This document shows positions 1-6,915 of a DNA stretch of 7,062 bases, piece after piece. Numbering within the stretch: the first letter of the stretch is position 1; every line of letters begins with the position of its first letter. The DNA is from Sulfurospirillum sp. UBA1314 (GTDB lineage Bacteria > Campylobacterota > Campylobacteria > Campylobacterales > Sulfurospirillaceae): the NCBI GenBank assembly GCA_002307095.1, contig DBTO01000240.1, forward strand, positions 1 through 7,062, read 5' to 3'. Below the pieces are notes generated by a model, which saw only the letters and a list, made by a program, of their open reading frames with translations, was not told the DNA's origin and ran no database searches. A program made the position numbers and the translations under genes.

Positions 1-1870
1 GATCGTAATACTCTAAGCCTTTATCGATTTGAAACAACGCAGCGGTTAAAAGCAGATCGCCCAGCGTCCATTTGGCACCGATCTCGATTTGTTCGCTCAT
101 GAGCGGATCCATCACAGCTCTAGCGTTAACAACCGCGTATCCACCATACGTATCTTCCGCAATGCCTCCAGTCTCTAAACCTTCCATATAGCTCGCATAG
201 AGGCTAAGCGTTTCAATGGGTTTATACACTAAAGAGATGGAAGGCGTGAGTGCACTTTTTTTATAGTCAGTATCTTTGTATTCAACTTCCACATGACTTG
301 CTCCCACCAATAATGACCATTGTGGCGTCAATTCGATGCTATCGCCTAGGGTAAAGTTGGTGCTTTGAGTGTGATACAAATCTTTGCTCGTTGATGTGAT
401 AGGTGTCGTAACAGGCGCTGATACATACACAGGTGAGTTAAAATTAAGTCCGCTTAAAGTGACTCCAGAGTTTGTAAAATCTCCATTTTGGGAATCTCTA
501 TAAACGTCACTGATCTGTACACCTGTTGTCACGAGATGTTTAATACTTCCTGTATCAAAAGCAAAATCGATAAACGTATAGGCTCCATAACCATAAATGT
601 CTTGCTTCGTCGTATCATTGTAGGTTTCTTGATCATACGTACCATCCGCTTGAATCGTATTGTCCGAAGAGATGCCCTCGCGTGTAATCTTCTCATTCAT
701 ATAAGCAGATCGAAGATTGATATGATCGGAGATATTCCACGTGGCATTGGTGCTGTAACGTGTCACTTCACTCTCTTGGTATGCCCATTTTTGCGCCCAC
801 AGTTTATTGGCATCAATGGAAGAAGCGGAAGGTCTGCTCGCTCCAGAAGCTAAGTACCAATAAGGCTGTCTTCCATCTAAGCGGTACTCGCTGTGTGAAA
901 CGGTGGTTTGAAGTAAAAAAGTGTCGCTCACATGCCAATCTAGCGCTAAGTTCACCAAACTTCGTTCTAAACTTTGATGATCCACATTAGTATCGCCATC
1001 TTGCTTCATTACATTCAGACGATAGCCAAATTTTCCCTCATCATCGATAGGACCGCTAAGATCGGTATGCACATAATAGCCTTCACCGCCTGCATTGCCC
1101 ACGGTGATGCTGTGCTGATCGGTGCTGGTCGGACGTTTTGAGATATAATTCATCATCCCACCGATGGAATCAGCACCGTATAAAAATCCAGAGAGTCCCG
1201 TGATCGTCTCTAAACGTTCAAATTCCTCAGGATTGAGATTATGGGTAAATAATCCTCCTTCTCGTCTCATCCCATCAAAAGCAGATGTCGTTGATCCAAA
1301 GCCTCGCAAAAATACATAGCCATTGTTGTTTTGCGCTTGGTTCCAGTTCACTTGCATCACAGGGTTGATGTTATAAATTTGATCGGTGGATGTCGCTTGT
1401 AAATTTTCGATTAACTCTTCAGAGGTAACATTAATGGCATAGGGGGTATCTTGCAAACTTTTACCTTGCCAAGGGCCAATGGCTGTCGTCTTTTTGACCA
1501 AATAGCCTTCTTCCGCTGTTCCCTCTTCTTTACTCGCGCTGATCGAGATGGCATCGAGTGCGACATTGGCATCGTCTTTTTGTTTCACGATGATGGTATG
1601 ATCTCTAATAACCGCCTCAAGTCCCGTGCCTTCTAAAAGCAGTTTCAAGGCTTTCTCCACTCCTTCGACATTTTGAATCGGAGTCGCTTTTTTGCCCTTG
1701 AGGATATTCGTGTCCATGATGTAGGGCAGTTTGGATTGCTCTGAGAGGGTTTCAATCGCCTCTTTGAGTGAGGTTGTCGTGATGGTGTACGTGCCATCTC
1801 CTGCATACAAGCCTCCCGCCAGAAGCAATGCAGCGGAGTGTGCTACCAAAGAGTGTTTGAGTAAGCGCAT
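1..1870 (-). CDS. TonB-dependent siderophore receptor with N-terminal STN signalling domain (C-terminus cut by window edge)
   Basis: This outer-membrane receptor imports a ferric siderophore using TonB energy and, through its STN domain, signals substrate binding to the FecR-type protein encoded just upstream. The minus frame is open from ATG 1870 to the window edge (623 codons seen, no stop). Residues 1-23 form a signal peptide (basic MRLLKH start, hydrophobic core, cleavage near LYA-GD). Residues about 27-97 fit an STN/secretin-TonB short domain. Residues 106-112 (DAISISA) look like a TonB box. A plug follows at about 125-240, with RGFGS at 189-193 and GGMMNYISKRPT at about 237-248, as in the ferric-siderophore receptor class (FpvA/FhuE/FoxA type). 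The remainder is beta-barrel-like, with alternating aromatic strands. The start has a good Shine-Dalgarno (AAGGAAG, 5 nt before ATG). The gene lies 96 bp downstream of the fecR-like gene. The siderophore cannot be told from sequence, and a xenosiderophore is likely. The family call is secure. Confidence 0.95.
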   Translation of the reverse strand, partial: MRLLKHSLVAHSAALLLAGGLYAGDGTYTITTTSLKEAIETLSEQSKLPYIMDTNILKGKKATPIQNVEGVEKALKLLLEGTGLEAVIRDHTIIVKQKDDANVALDAISISASKEEGTAEEGYLVKKTTAIGPWQGKSLQDTPYAINVTSEELIENLQATSTDQIYNINPVMQVNWNQAQNNNGYVFLRGFGSTTSAFDGMRREGGLFTHNLNPEEFERLETITGLSGFLYGADSIGGMMNYISKRPTSTDQHSITVGNAGGEGYYVHTDLSGPIDDEGKFGYRLNVMKQDGDTNVDHQSLERSLVNLALDWHVSDTFLLQTTVSHSEYRLDGRQPYWYLASGASRPSASSIDANKLWAQKWAYQESEVTRYSTNATWNISDHINLRSAYMNEKITREGISSDNTIQADGTYDQETYNDTTKQDIYGYGAYTFIDFAFDTGSIKHLVTTGVQISDVYRDSQNGDFTNSGVTLSGLNFNSPVYVSAPVTTPITSTSKDLYHTQSTNFTLGDSIELTPQWSLLVGASHVEVEYKDTDYKKSALTPSISLVYKPIETLSLYASYMEGLETGGIAEDTYGGYAVVNARAVMDPLMSEQIEIGAKWTLGDLLLTAALFQIDKGLEYYD

Positions 1871-1966
1871 AATTTCTTCCTTTTTGTCTTTACATGATTT
1901 TGAGAATGAGTCTCTAAAAAGGAAGACGCAAAAGGATGAATTCTCTGACATAAAATTGTGACCCAT
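1871..1966 (-). promoter_or_regulatory. Leader/promoter region of the receptor gene, with a weak Fur-like site
   Basis: This 96-bp gap separates the fecR-like stop from the receptor start and contains no hairpin terminator, so read-through from fecI-fecR is possible. In FecI systems the receptor gene normally has its own ECF-sigma promoter, and this is where it should lie. I see no certain -35/-10 pair. On the plus strand, TGATTTTGAGAATGA (1895-1909) matches the 7-1-7 Fur consensus TGATAATnATTATCA at 9 of 14 informative positions, which is weak. AAGGAAG next to the ATG is the ribosome binding site. Confidence 0.35.
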
Positions 1967-2809
1967 TTATTTAATGACGATTTTAGTGGCGCTTTTTTCG
2001 ATCATCACTGGATGAATAAGCGGCAGTGCTTCTAAAAAAACGTCGAGTCGTTGCACGTCAAAATTCCCACTGATGGGAAGTGACGCAACGCGCGTATCGA
2101 GATAAACGGCGATGTCAAGGTGCTTGGCAAATTCGTTAAAGACCTCTTTGAGGCTTGCTTGGTAAAAGGTGTATTTCCCCGTGTGCCACTCTCCTATTTT
2201 TTCGGCATTGATTTTTTTAAGGGCAAGTCCATGGGTTGTGGTATCCAACAAGAGGCTCTCGCCTTTGGTGAGTAAGGCTAATGGCGCATCGTTTTGATCC
2301 GAGACTTGGACTCTGCCTTCTTTGACGTTGACCTCCATACGATTGGGATCATTGACAACCTCAAACTGTGTGCCAAGTACTTTAATATTGATACGATCCG
2401 TTTGAATGATAAACGGGGTTTTGGGGTCGTGAAAGACATCAAAAACAGCTTTGCCTTGCGACAATTTTACAAGGCGTTTACTTTTAAAATAGGTCACGTC
2501 GATACTGGTGTGGGCATCTAATGAGACTTTTGAGTGATCGGGCAAGAGGATTTCATGTTGCACTTTGGATGTGGCGATGTAGGTCTGTGCAAACGTGATA
2601 TGGTCGTAAAAGAGGGTAAAATAGAGCACGCACAGCGTACAGGCCGCCGCGGCAAAAGGTACTGCGCGTTTCAAAAAGAGGGATTGTCGCTTTCTTTTTT
2701 CCCGCTTTTCTCGCACTTCGCGTTTAAGATCCTCTAAAAATGGTTGGGGGAGTGCTTGAATTTCTTCCATCAGTTTTTGTTCTTCTTGCGCATTGTTGAA
2801 TGTTGTCAT
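1967..2809 (-). CDS. FecR-family anti-sigma factor / inner-membrane signal transducer
   Basis: This transmembrane regulator controls the ECF sigma factor encoded just before it. In the known family the cytoplasmic N-terminus binds sigma, and the periplasmic part senses the STN domain of the cognate receptor. With ATG at 2809 the protein is 280 residues. Residues 1-48 are cytoplasmic, ending in a very basic stretch (KREKRKR region). Residues 49-68 are one hydrophobic span (AVPFAAAACTLCVLYFTLFY). Residues about 85-172 are the FecR domain, with LLPDHSKVSLDAHT and VLGTQFEV being typical. Residues 212-280 (from KYTFYQASLKEVF) form an STN-like C-terminal domain. The N-terminus is short and contains no tryptophan, unlike E. 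coli FecR, and there is no obvious separate DUF4880 module. The frame also permits TTG at 2812, but ATG 2809 is preferred: AGAGGGTGG lies 6 nt upstream and it makes a TGATG overlap with the sigma gene, implying translational coupling. Confidence 0.93.
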   Translation of the reverse strand: MTTFNNAQEEQKLMEEIQALPQPFLEDLKREVREKREKRKRQSLFLKRAVPFAAAACTLCVLYFTLFYDHITFAQTYIATSKVQHEILLPDHSKVSLDAHTSIDVTYFKSKRLVKLSQGKAVFDVFHDPKTPFIIQTDRINIKVLGTQFEVVNDPNRMEVNVKEGRVQVSDQNDAPLALLTKGESLLLDTTTHGLALKKINAEKIGEWHTGKYTFYQASLKEVFNEFAKHLDIAVYLDTRVASLPISGNFDVQRLDVFLEALPLIHPVMIEKSATKIVIK

Positions 2810-3285
2810 CAAAAACCACCCTCTTTTCGTTTGACTTTTTCCCTCAGTTCTATGCTCGCACGCGAGAGATGCTTTTCGACCGCTTCGGTGGAAATGCCCA
2901 TCATCTCAGCCACTTCGTCTTTGGTGTAACCTTCAAGGACATGTAAAACGAAGGCCTCTTTGCGCTTTTCGGGCAACGCTTGGAGTGCGCGCATCAGCAT
3001 CTTTTGACGATCATGTTCGAGGATGATCGCTTCAGGTTCTTGATGTGGCGTAGTGTGTTCGTTCTCTTCGTAGGTTATCTCTTGAATTTTGAAATTTTTG
3101 CGTGCGGTATCGATGATGAGATTTTTAGCAATTTTATACAGCAATGCTCTTTGGTTGATGATTTTTTGCTGATGTTGCATGGCAAGTGCTTTCACATACG
3201 ACTCTTGCACAATATCTTGCGCATAATCTTTGTTGGGAATTTTGCCTTTAATAAAAAAGAGCAACTCTTTATAATATTGAATCAT
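2809..3285 (-). CDS. ECF RNA polymerase sigma factor, FecI-like
   Basis: This sigma-70 family ECF factor is expected to direct transcription of the neighbouring TonB receptor when released by the FecR-type partner. From ATG 3285 the protein is 158 residues. Sigma region 2 is seen in DYAQDIVQESYVKAL (about 20-34) and LLYKIAKNLIIDTAR (about 48-62). Region 4 spans about 104-150, starting LPEKRKEAF, with the helix-turn-helix from TKDEVAEMMGIS to EKHLSRA. It has the usual ECF layout with no region 1 or 3. The frame can be extended to TTG 3330 (173 residues), but that segment overlaps a Fur-box-like palindrome and a TATAGT element, so it is more likely promoter DNA, and family members usually begin close to the sigma-2 helix. 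The stop TGA shares its last base with the ATG of the fecR-like gene. No strong Shine-Dalgarno precedes ATG 3285, which leaves some doubt about the start. Confidence 0.9.
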   Translation of the reverse strand: MIQYYKELLFFIKGKIPNKDYAQDIVQESYVKALAMQHQQKIINQRALLYKIAKNLIIDTARKNFKIQEITYEENEHTTPHQEPEAIILEHDRQKMLMRALQALPEKRKEAFVLHVLEGYTKDEVAEMMGISTEAVEKHLSRASIELREKVKRKEGGF

Positions 3286-3314
3286 GGAACGAGGATTCTC
3301 TTTTGAAATAATTT

Positions 3315-3329
3315 TGATAACTATAGTCA
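3315..3329 (-). promoter_or_regulatory. Candidate Fur box over the fecI-like promoter
   Basis: The plus-strand sequence TGATAACTATAGTCA matches the 7-1-7 Fur consensus TGATAATnATTATCA at 11 of 14 informative positions. On the minus strand it contains TATAGT (3325-3320), a plausible -10 placed about 35 bp before ATG 3285. Iron repression of fecIR by Fur is well established in other bacteria. The use here is inferred from match and position. No convincing -35 is seen. Confidence 0.5.
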
Positions 3330-3330
3330 A

Positions 3331-3552
3331 AAAGTTGTAAAGCAGTGCTTAAAAGGTGAAATTAGGCAGAAAATTGACGAAAAAAGTGAGGTAATTTTTA
3401 AGAGATTGATTGTTTTACATGTAAAAAACGATGGTAAGATTAAAATAATTTCTACTCTTTTTTATTGTCCATATATCTTGAATTCATAATACAAAATATG
3501 ACTCTGCTATAATATCTTTAATAAACAATTGATATAAAAAGGAAACAGTAAT
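3331..3552. other. AT-rich divergent intergenic region with the two promoters
   Basis: These 222 bases separate the minus-strand sigma gene from the plus-strand two-gene unit. I see no gene, tRNA or array in it. It holds a perfect 14-bp palindrome TTTTACATGTAAAA at 3413-3426 and the extended -10 promoter near 3505. The change from moderate GC to AT-rich sequence occurs within or at the left edge of this region, which may mark one end of acquired DNA. No direct repeats or tRNA-derived attachment site are visible. Confidence 0.5.
3505..3513 (+). promoter_or_regulatory. Extended -10 promoter for the two-gene unit
   Basis: TGCTATAAT is an exact TGn-TATAAT extended -10. The predicted transcription start, near 3520, gives a leader of about 33 nt before ATG 3553. 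No good -35 stands at 16-18 bp (TTGAAT at 3478-3483 is too far), as is usual for Campylobacterota vegetative promoters and for extended -10 promoters. The position directly ahead of a ribosome binding site and ORF supports it. Confidence 0.65.
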
Positions 3553-3723
3553 ATGTCATTATCAGATATAGGAAGTTGGGCGAGTATTATAGGGTTGTTT
3601 TTAAGTTTTGCTGCAGGTTTTGGAATTTGTAAAATTACTACAAAAAAAAATAAACAGACAAACGAAGACTCATCATTTATTAAAATAGGCGACACTGAAC
3701 AAAGTAATGTTAGTCATCAATGA
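3553..3723 (+). CDS. Small single-span membrane protein with C-terminal I-G-x-x-x-Q-x-N motif (56 aa), unknown function
   Basis: I do not recognise this as a named family. The 56-residue frame starts at ATG 3553, with AGGAA 8 nt upstream and an extended -10 promoter before that, so it is very likely translated. Residues about 7-26 (GSWASIIGLFLSFAAGFGIC) form one hydrophobic helix. It is followed by a basic stretch (KITTKKNKQ) that should stay in the cytoplasm, so the N-terminus probably faces out. Residues 27-56 are a polar tail ending FIKIGDTEQSNVSHQ. The tail motif I-G-D-x-x-Q-x-N recurs at the N-terminus of the next protein (I-G-N-x-x-Q-x-N). Its stop overlaps the next start by 4 bp (ATGA), so the two are made together. 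By analogy with small membrane effectors in defence systems it could be a membrane-acting effector or an anchor for the large partner. This is inference. It is AT-rich like its partner. Confidence 0.8.
   Translation: MSLSDIGSWASIIGLFLSFAAGFGICKITTKKNKQTNEDSSFIKIGDTEQSNVSHQ
3720..3723 (+). promoter_or_regulatory. ATGA stop/start overlap coupling the two plus-strand genes
   Basis: The four bases ATGA contain both the start of the 1044-residue protein and the TGA stop of the 56-residue protein. The 20 bases upstream show no Shine-Dalgarno, so ribosomes finishing the small gene probably reinitiate here. This fixes a near 1:1 or small-protein-excess ratio and argues that the products act together. 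Confidence 0.75.
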
Positions 3724-6700
3724 TACAAATGATCAATAAAATATCTACTTGGTTTCAGATTGGAAACAATACTCAGAATAATACAGTCCTCATTAATCCA
3801 AAAATTGATGTAACACTCAAAAGGATAGAAAAAGATTTCTCTGGTGGTAACTTTAAACAAGCAGTAGAAGATTTAGACAAATTAATTACTGATAATAGCA
3901 GTGAAGATTCAAAATCAGTAAAATATCAACTACTTCTTATAAAAGCAGATTTTTTGATGCAATTTAGAAATATCAATGATTTTAAAGAACTCCTGGATCA
4001 TATTGAAAAAGAGTATAAAACATTTATCGACACTAAATTTAAAGAGTTGAAATTAACTTTATTTGCATTAACAAACAATCAAGAATTTTTTGAATTATCA
4101 AAACAGATGAGATTAGAAACTCCAAATAGCCTATCTCAAAGGCATTTAGACATAGTATTTTACTTAAATAGTCGAGATGTTGAAAGAGCAAAAGAATTAT
4201 TTGAAGAAGAAATTAAAATTACGCAATCTCGCAATAAATTGCTCTTAATTGGTGGGCATATTTATTCAAATCTATACAGAGATGATAAAGAAGACATAAG
4301 CATTTTTAATAATGCAGATATGTATTATAAAGAATTATTGGAGACTGAGAAGATAAGTTTTCTTGATAAGATGCAGATTCAAGGATTTTATGCCATCACA
4401 TTGCTAAATAAAAAATTTCAAAATAAAATAGTTCAAAACACCTTACTATTTAGTGTTTTGGATTATAAAAATTCTTTAGATATTGTGTTAGAAAATGGCA
4501 TATATTTCAGTCCTGAATATATCAAAATTCTTGTTGAAAATTATAGTTATATCTTTTCCTATCTTCGCCAAAAAGATGAATATAATGGATTTTATAAAAA
4601 GTATGAAAACGATTTATCCATCAAACATTATATTCACTATTGTACTATCAATGAAATTCAATTAGACCATCAAAAAATACAGGAATCTATTTTAAAGAAT
4701 CCTCAGCTTGATGATTTGTTGATTTATACATCTTTGGTTTTACATGATTCTGCTCTAAATAGTGATGAAATTATCAAATTTATGCAATCAAATAAAAAGT
4801 TCATTTATGAGCATAGCTCTATTGTATACAATTATGTAAAAGCTTATATTCTACAAGACAAAGAAATAGACACAGAAATTTTTAAATATTTGGAAGATAA
4901 TCGACACAGAGATTTAAATATATTAGTGGCTTATATTGAGAGCAACCTTTATATAAAAAAGCAAATTAGCGATGTAGATATTGCTAAATTAATAGAGTTT
5001 AGTTTAGCTGAAGATGTTTTTTTTATCAGAATTTTACATGTAATCAAACTATTACAACAACTTGGCAAAAGAAAAGACTATCTCGATTTAGCATTAACAA
5101 AACAAAATGTGTTTGTTAATATAATTTTTGAAACTTTAAAAATATGCTATGAAGATGAAAATTTATTGTTTCAAGATTTTGAATTTTTTGTTGGAAATAT
5201 CGCAGAAAAGGACTCTTATAATAGCATTCTTGGAGATATTTATGCTAAATTTGACAGACTAGATATAGCTTTTAATTACTATTATTTAGAATATAAAAAA
5301 AATGATAATTTGGTAATGATGTTGACTATTTTACAAGTTGTGGCAGATTATTATCATAAATCGCATCATATTTTAGAAGAGACAAAACAAAGAGAAGTTT
5401 TCAATGCGCTTATTGCAAAAGAAAAAGAATTAAATCTTGAAAGCCTTATTTTTTTATTGAGCTACGCACTTCATATATTAAAAGATACAAGACAAATTTT
5501 GCCTCTTCTGAATCAGAAATTATTGAATACAGATATAGAAAATTTAAATAATGCTTTGAAAATACAGCTATCAGATATATACATGACGCAATATGGATTA
5601 AACAATAAAGAGATGTTTTTATATGAATTAAACTTGTGCCTAGTTCAAAATGGTAAAAAGTATATCAAAAATACTTACTCTGTTGCGGAGGTAAATCAAA
5701 AAAAATTTGGATTTATTGCCATTGATGCTAATGAATATTTTTTAAAAAAGCAAGACAATACCTATAAAGAAGAGTCGCTTTTTCATAAGATTGTTGGAGT
5801 TTTCGCATTTAAATGTGAAAACCCAAGCTTGATACCTATAACATTTGACCAAGATAGTGAAAATCCTTTGTCAGATTTTTTTGCGTTTATGGATGAGCAA
5901 GCATCTAAAACTAAGGAGCTGTTTCAAAGATACAGCGATAATATACCTGTAGGATTATATGCTCTTGCAAACGATGATTACAAAAATTATTTTACTCTCA
6001 TACCTTATTTGTTAAATAATCAAAGCATTAATTTTAATAGCTTACATGTAAACTATGTCCCCAAAGAAACTAAAAAAATATTGACACTTTCATCTATTGT
6101 TCTTTTGCATGAACTTAACCAATTGGATGCTGTATTACAACGAGATGACATTGTTATTCAGCAGACAGTAGTAAATTGGCTACAGGAGTATTTTGCAAAA
6201 ATTAATTGTGTAAATATGCCGCGAACTTTTACTTATCTCAATGAGGCAGGACATGAGTTCGTTCCTTTGACAGAAAATAGTATTGAAGAGGCTACGAAAT
6301 TCAAAGCTTTTGTGCTAAGTCTATTAACCCGTATTTTAAAGTGTACGATTATCAATGATGTTTCTGAAAATCTACCACTCAAAGAAGCAAAAATTCTTGG
6401 ACCACTTATAGGGATTCAAGAATACCAAGCTTTAGCATATTGTATTAATCATAATTACCAAATCATTTCTGAAAATAATATATTTGATATGCTCTTTGAG
6501 ACGTTGAAGTTAAACAAAGGTTTCATTAGCAATACAACAGTATTTTTAGAAAATATTTTAGAATACGAGAAACGTAGGAGTTTGATTTTAGATTTGCATC
6601 GAAAAAATTATAAATATGTTTTAAGTGCAAATTATGCAAATAATTTGATAGCTTTTATGGAACGAGGCGATGTTTCAAATATTAAAAACGAAGAAAAAGA

Positions 6701-6854
6701 GCTTATTAAAATAGCAAATGGTTATGGATTTTTAGAAAATATCAAAAAATATTACAACGATAAATTTAAAGTTTTATTTCCAAAAACAGTTTTGCCAATA
6801 AAAACATTTTTTGATGAAAATATTGAAAAGCTTTTGAAAATTATTGAAAAATAA
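3720..6854 (+). CDS. Large TPR-like helical-repeat protein with a C-terminal PIN-like region (1044 aa); candidate conflict/defence protein
   Basis: No named family is recognised for the whole protein, and no membrane span or signal peptide is seen, so it is probably cytoplasmic. Residues 11-25 (WFQIGNNTQNNTVLI) are an Asn/Gln-rich motif resembling the RHIM-type core (Q-hydrophobic-G) and the tail of the upstream small protein. Residues about 28-655 are almost all helical and TPR-like: GGNFKQAVEDLDKLI is near 42-56, and 502-531 (LGDIYAKFDRLDIAFNYYY) is the clearest repeat. From about 663 (FGFIAIDANEY) the character changes to mixed strand and helix. There are blocks at 739-750 (SDNIPVGLYALA), 787-806 (ILTLSSIVLLHELNQLDAVL) and 893-925 (LGPLIGIQEYQALAY, then IISENNIFDML), which I read as a PIN-like fold. 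Glu901 fits the conserved acid. The first Asp position is Thr789 and the distal DD is Glu918-Asn919, so nuclease activity is uncertain. The ATG at 3720 overlaps the upstream stop. No Shine-Dalgarno is visible, which implies coupling; ATG 3729 is an alternative. Base composition is strongly AT-rich (13 G+C in bases 3961-4020, against 26 in 1021-1080). Confidence 0.85.
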   Translation: MIQMINKISTWFQIGNNTQNNTVLINPKIDVTLKRIEKDFSGGNFKQAVEDLDKLITDNSSEDSKSVKYQLLLIKADFLMQFRNINDFKELLDHIEKEYKTFIDTKFKELKLTLFALTNNQEFFELSKQMRLETPNSLSQRHLDIVFYLNSRDVERAKELFEEEIKITQSRNKLLLIGGHIYSNLYRDDKEDISIFNNADMYYKELLETEKISFLDKMQIQGFYAITLLNKKFQNKIVQNTLLFSVLDYKNSLDIVLENGIYFSPEYIKILVENYSYIFSYLRQKDEYNGFYKKYENDLSIKHYIHYCTINEIQLDHQKIQESILKNPQLDDLLIYTSLVLHDSALNSDEIIKFMQSNKKFIYEHSSIVYNYVKAYILQDKEIDTEIFKYLEDNRHRDLNILVAYIESNLYIKKQISDVDIAKLIEFSLAEDVFFIRILHVIKLLQQLGKRKDYLDLALTKQNVFVNIIFETLKICYEDENLLFQDFEFFVGNIAEKDSYNSILGDIYAKFDRLDIAFNYYYLEYKKNDNLVMMLTILQVVADYYHKSHHILEETKQREVFNALIAKEKELNLESLIFLLSYALHILKDTRQILPLLNQKLLNTDIENLNNALKIQLSDIYMTQYGLNNKEMFLYELNLCLVQNGKKYIKNTYSVAEVNQKKFGFIAIDANEYFLKKQDNTYKEESLFHKIVGVFAFKCENPSLIPITFDQDSENPLSDFFAFMDEQASKTKELFQRYSDNIPVGLYALANDDYKNYFTLIPYLLNNQSINFNSLHVNYVPKETKKILTLSSIVLLHELNQLDAVLQRDDIVIQQTVVNWLQEYFAKINCVNMPRTFTYLNEAGHEFVPLTENSIEEATKFKAFVLSLLTRILKCTIINDVSENLPLKEAKILGPLIGIQEYQALAYCINHNYQIISENNIFDMLFETLKLNKGFISNTTVFLENILEYEKRRSLILDLHRKNYKYVLSANYANNLIAFMERGDVSNIKNEEKELIKIANGYGFLENIKKYYNDKFKVLFPKTVLPIKTFFDENIEKLLKIIEK

Positions 6855-6870
6855 AGATTTTGGATTAAAG

Positions 6871-6901
6871 TGAGTCAAGTGTAAAAGCTACACTTGACTT
6901 A
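6871..6901. terminator. Hairpin terminator between convergent genes
   Basis: AGTCAAGTGTA (6873-6883) pairs perfectly with TACACTTGACT (6889-6899) around the 5-nt loop AAAGC. A further G-T and T-A pair extend the base of the stem. On the plus strand it is followed by TTATTT, a weak U-rich tail. It starts 17 bp after the stop of the large gene and lies 15 bp beyond the rhodanese stop on the other strand, so it probably serves both directions. Confidence 0.8.
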
Positions 6902-6915
6902 TTTAAAGAGTTTCA

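Noticed and set aside
488..1961. Several plus-strand ORFs of 61-121 codons opposite the receptor gene
   Set aside because: They lie antisense to a clearly coding TonB receptor frame, resemble no known protein, and lack ribosome binding sites or conserved features.
2294..3306. Plus-strand ORFs opposite the fecR-like and fecI-like genes
   Set aside because: Shadows of the two well-supported minus-strand genes. Their sequences are low-complexity Phe/Cys-rich, as expected of antisense frames.
3478..3513. TTGAAT as a -35 for the promoter at 3508
   Set aside because: The spacer to TATAAT would be 24 bp, too long. The extended TGn element explains activity without it.
3331..3552. Possible antitoxin RNA, CRISPR repeats or attachment site in the intergenic region
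   Set aside because: I found no tandem repeats, no regular spacing, no tRNA-like end and no stable hairpin apart from the short palindrome at 3413-3426.
3507..3695. Minus-strand 62-codon ORF
   Set aside because: It is antisense to the 56-residue gene, which has promoter, ribosome binding site and coupling signals. The minus ORF has none.
3720..6854. Reading the large protein as an NLR/NACHT-type ATPase
   Set aside because: I see no Walker A (GxxxxGK[ST]) or Walker B motif anywhere in the 1044 residues, so nucleotide-driven oligomerisation of the STAND type is not supported.
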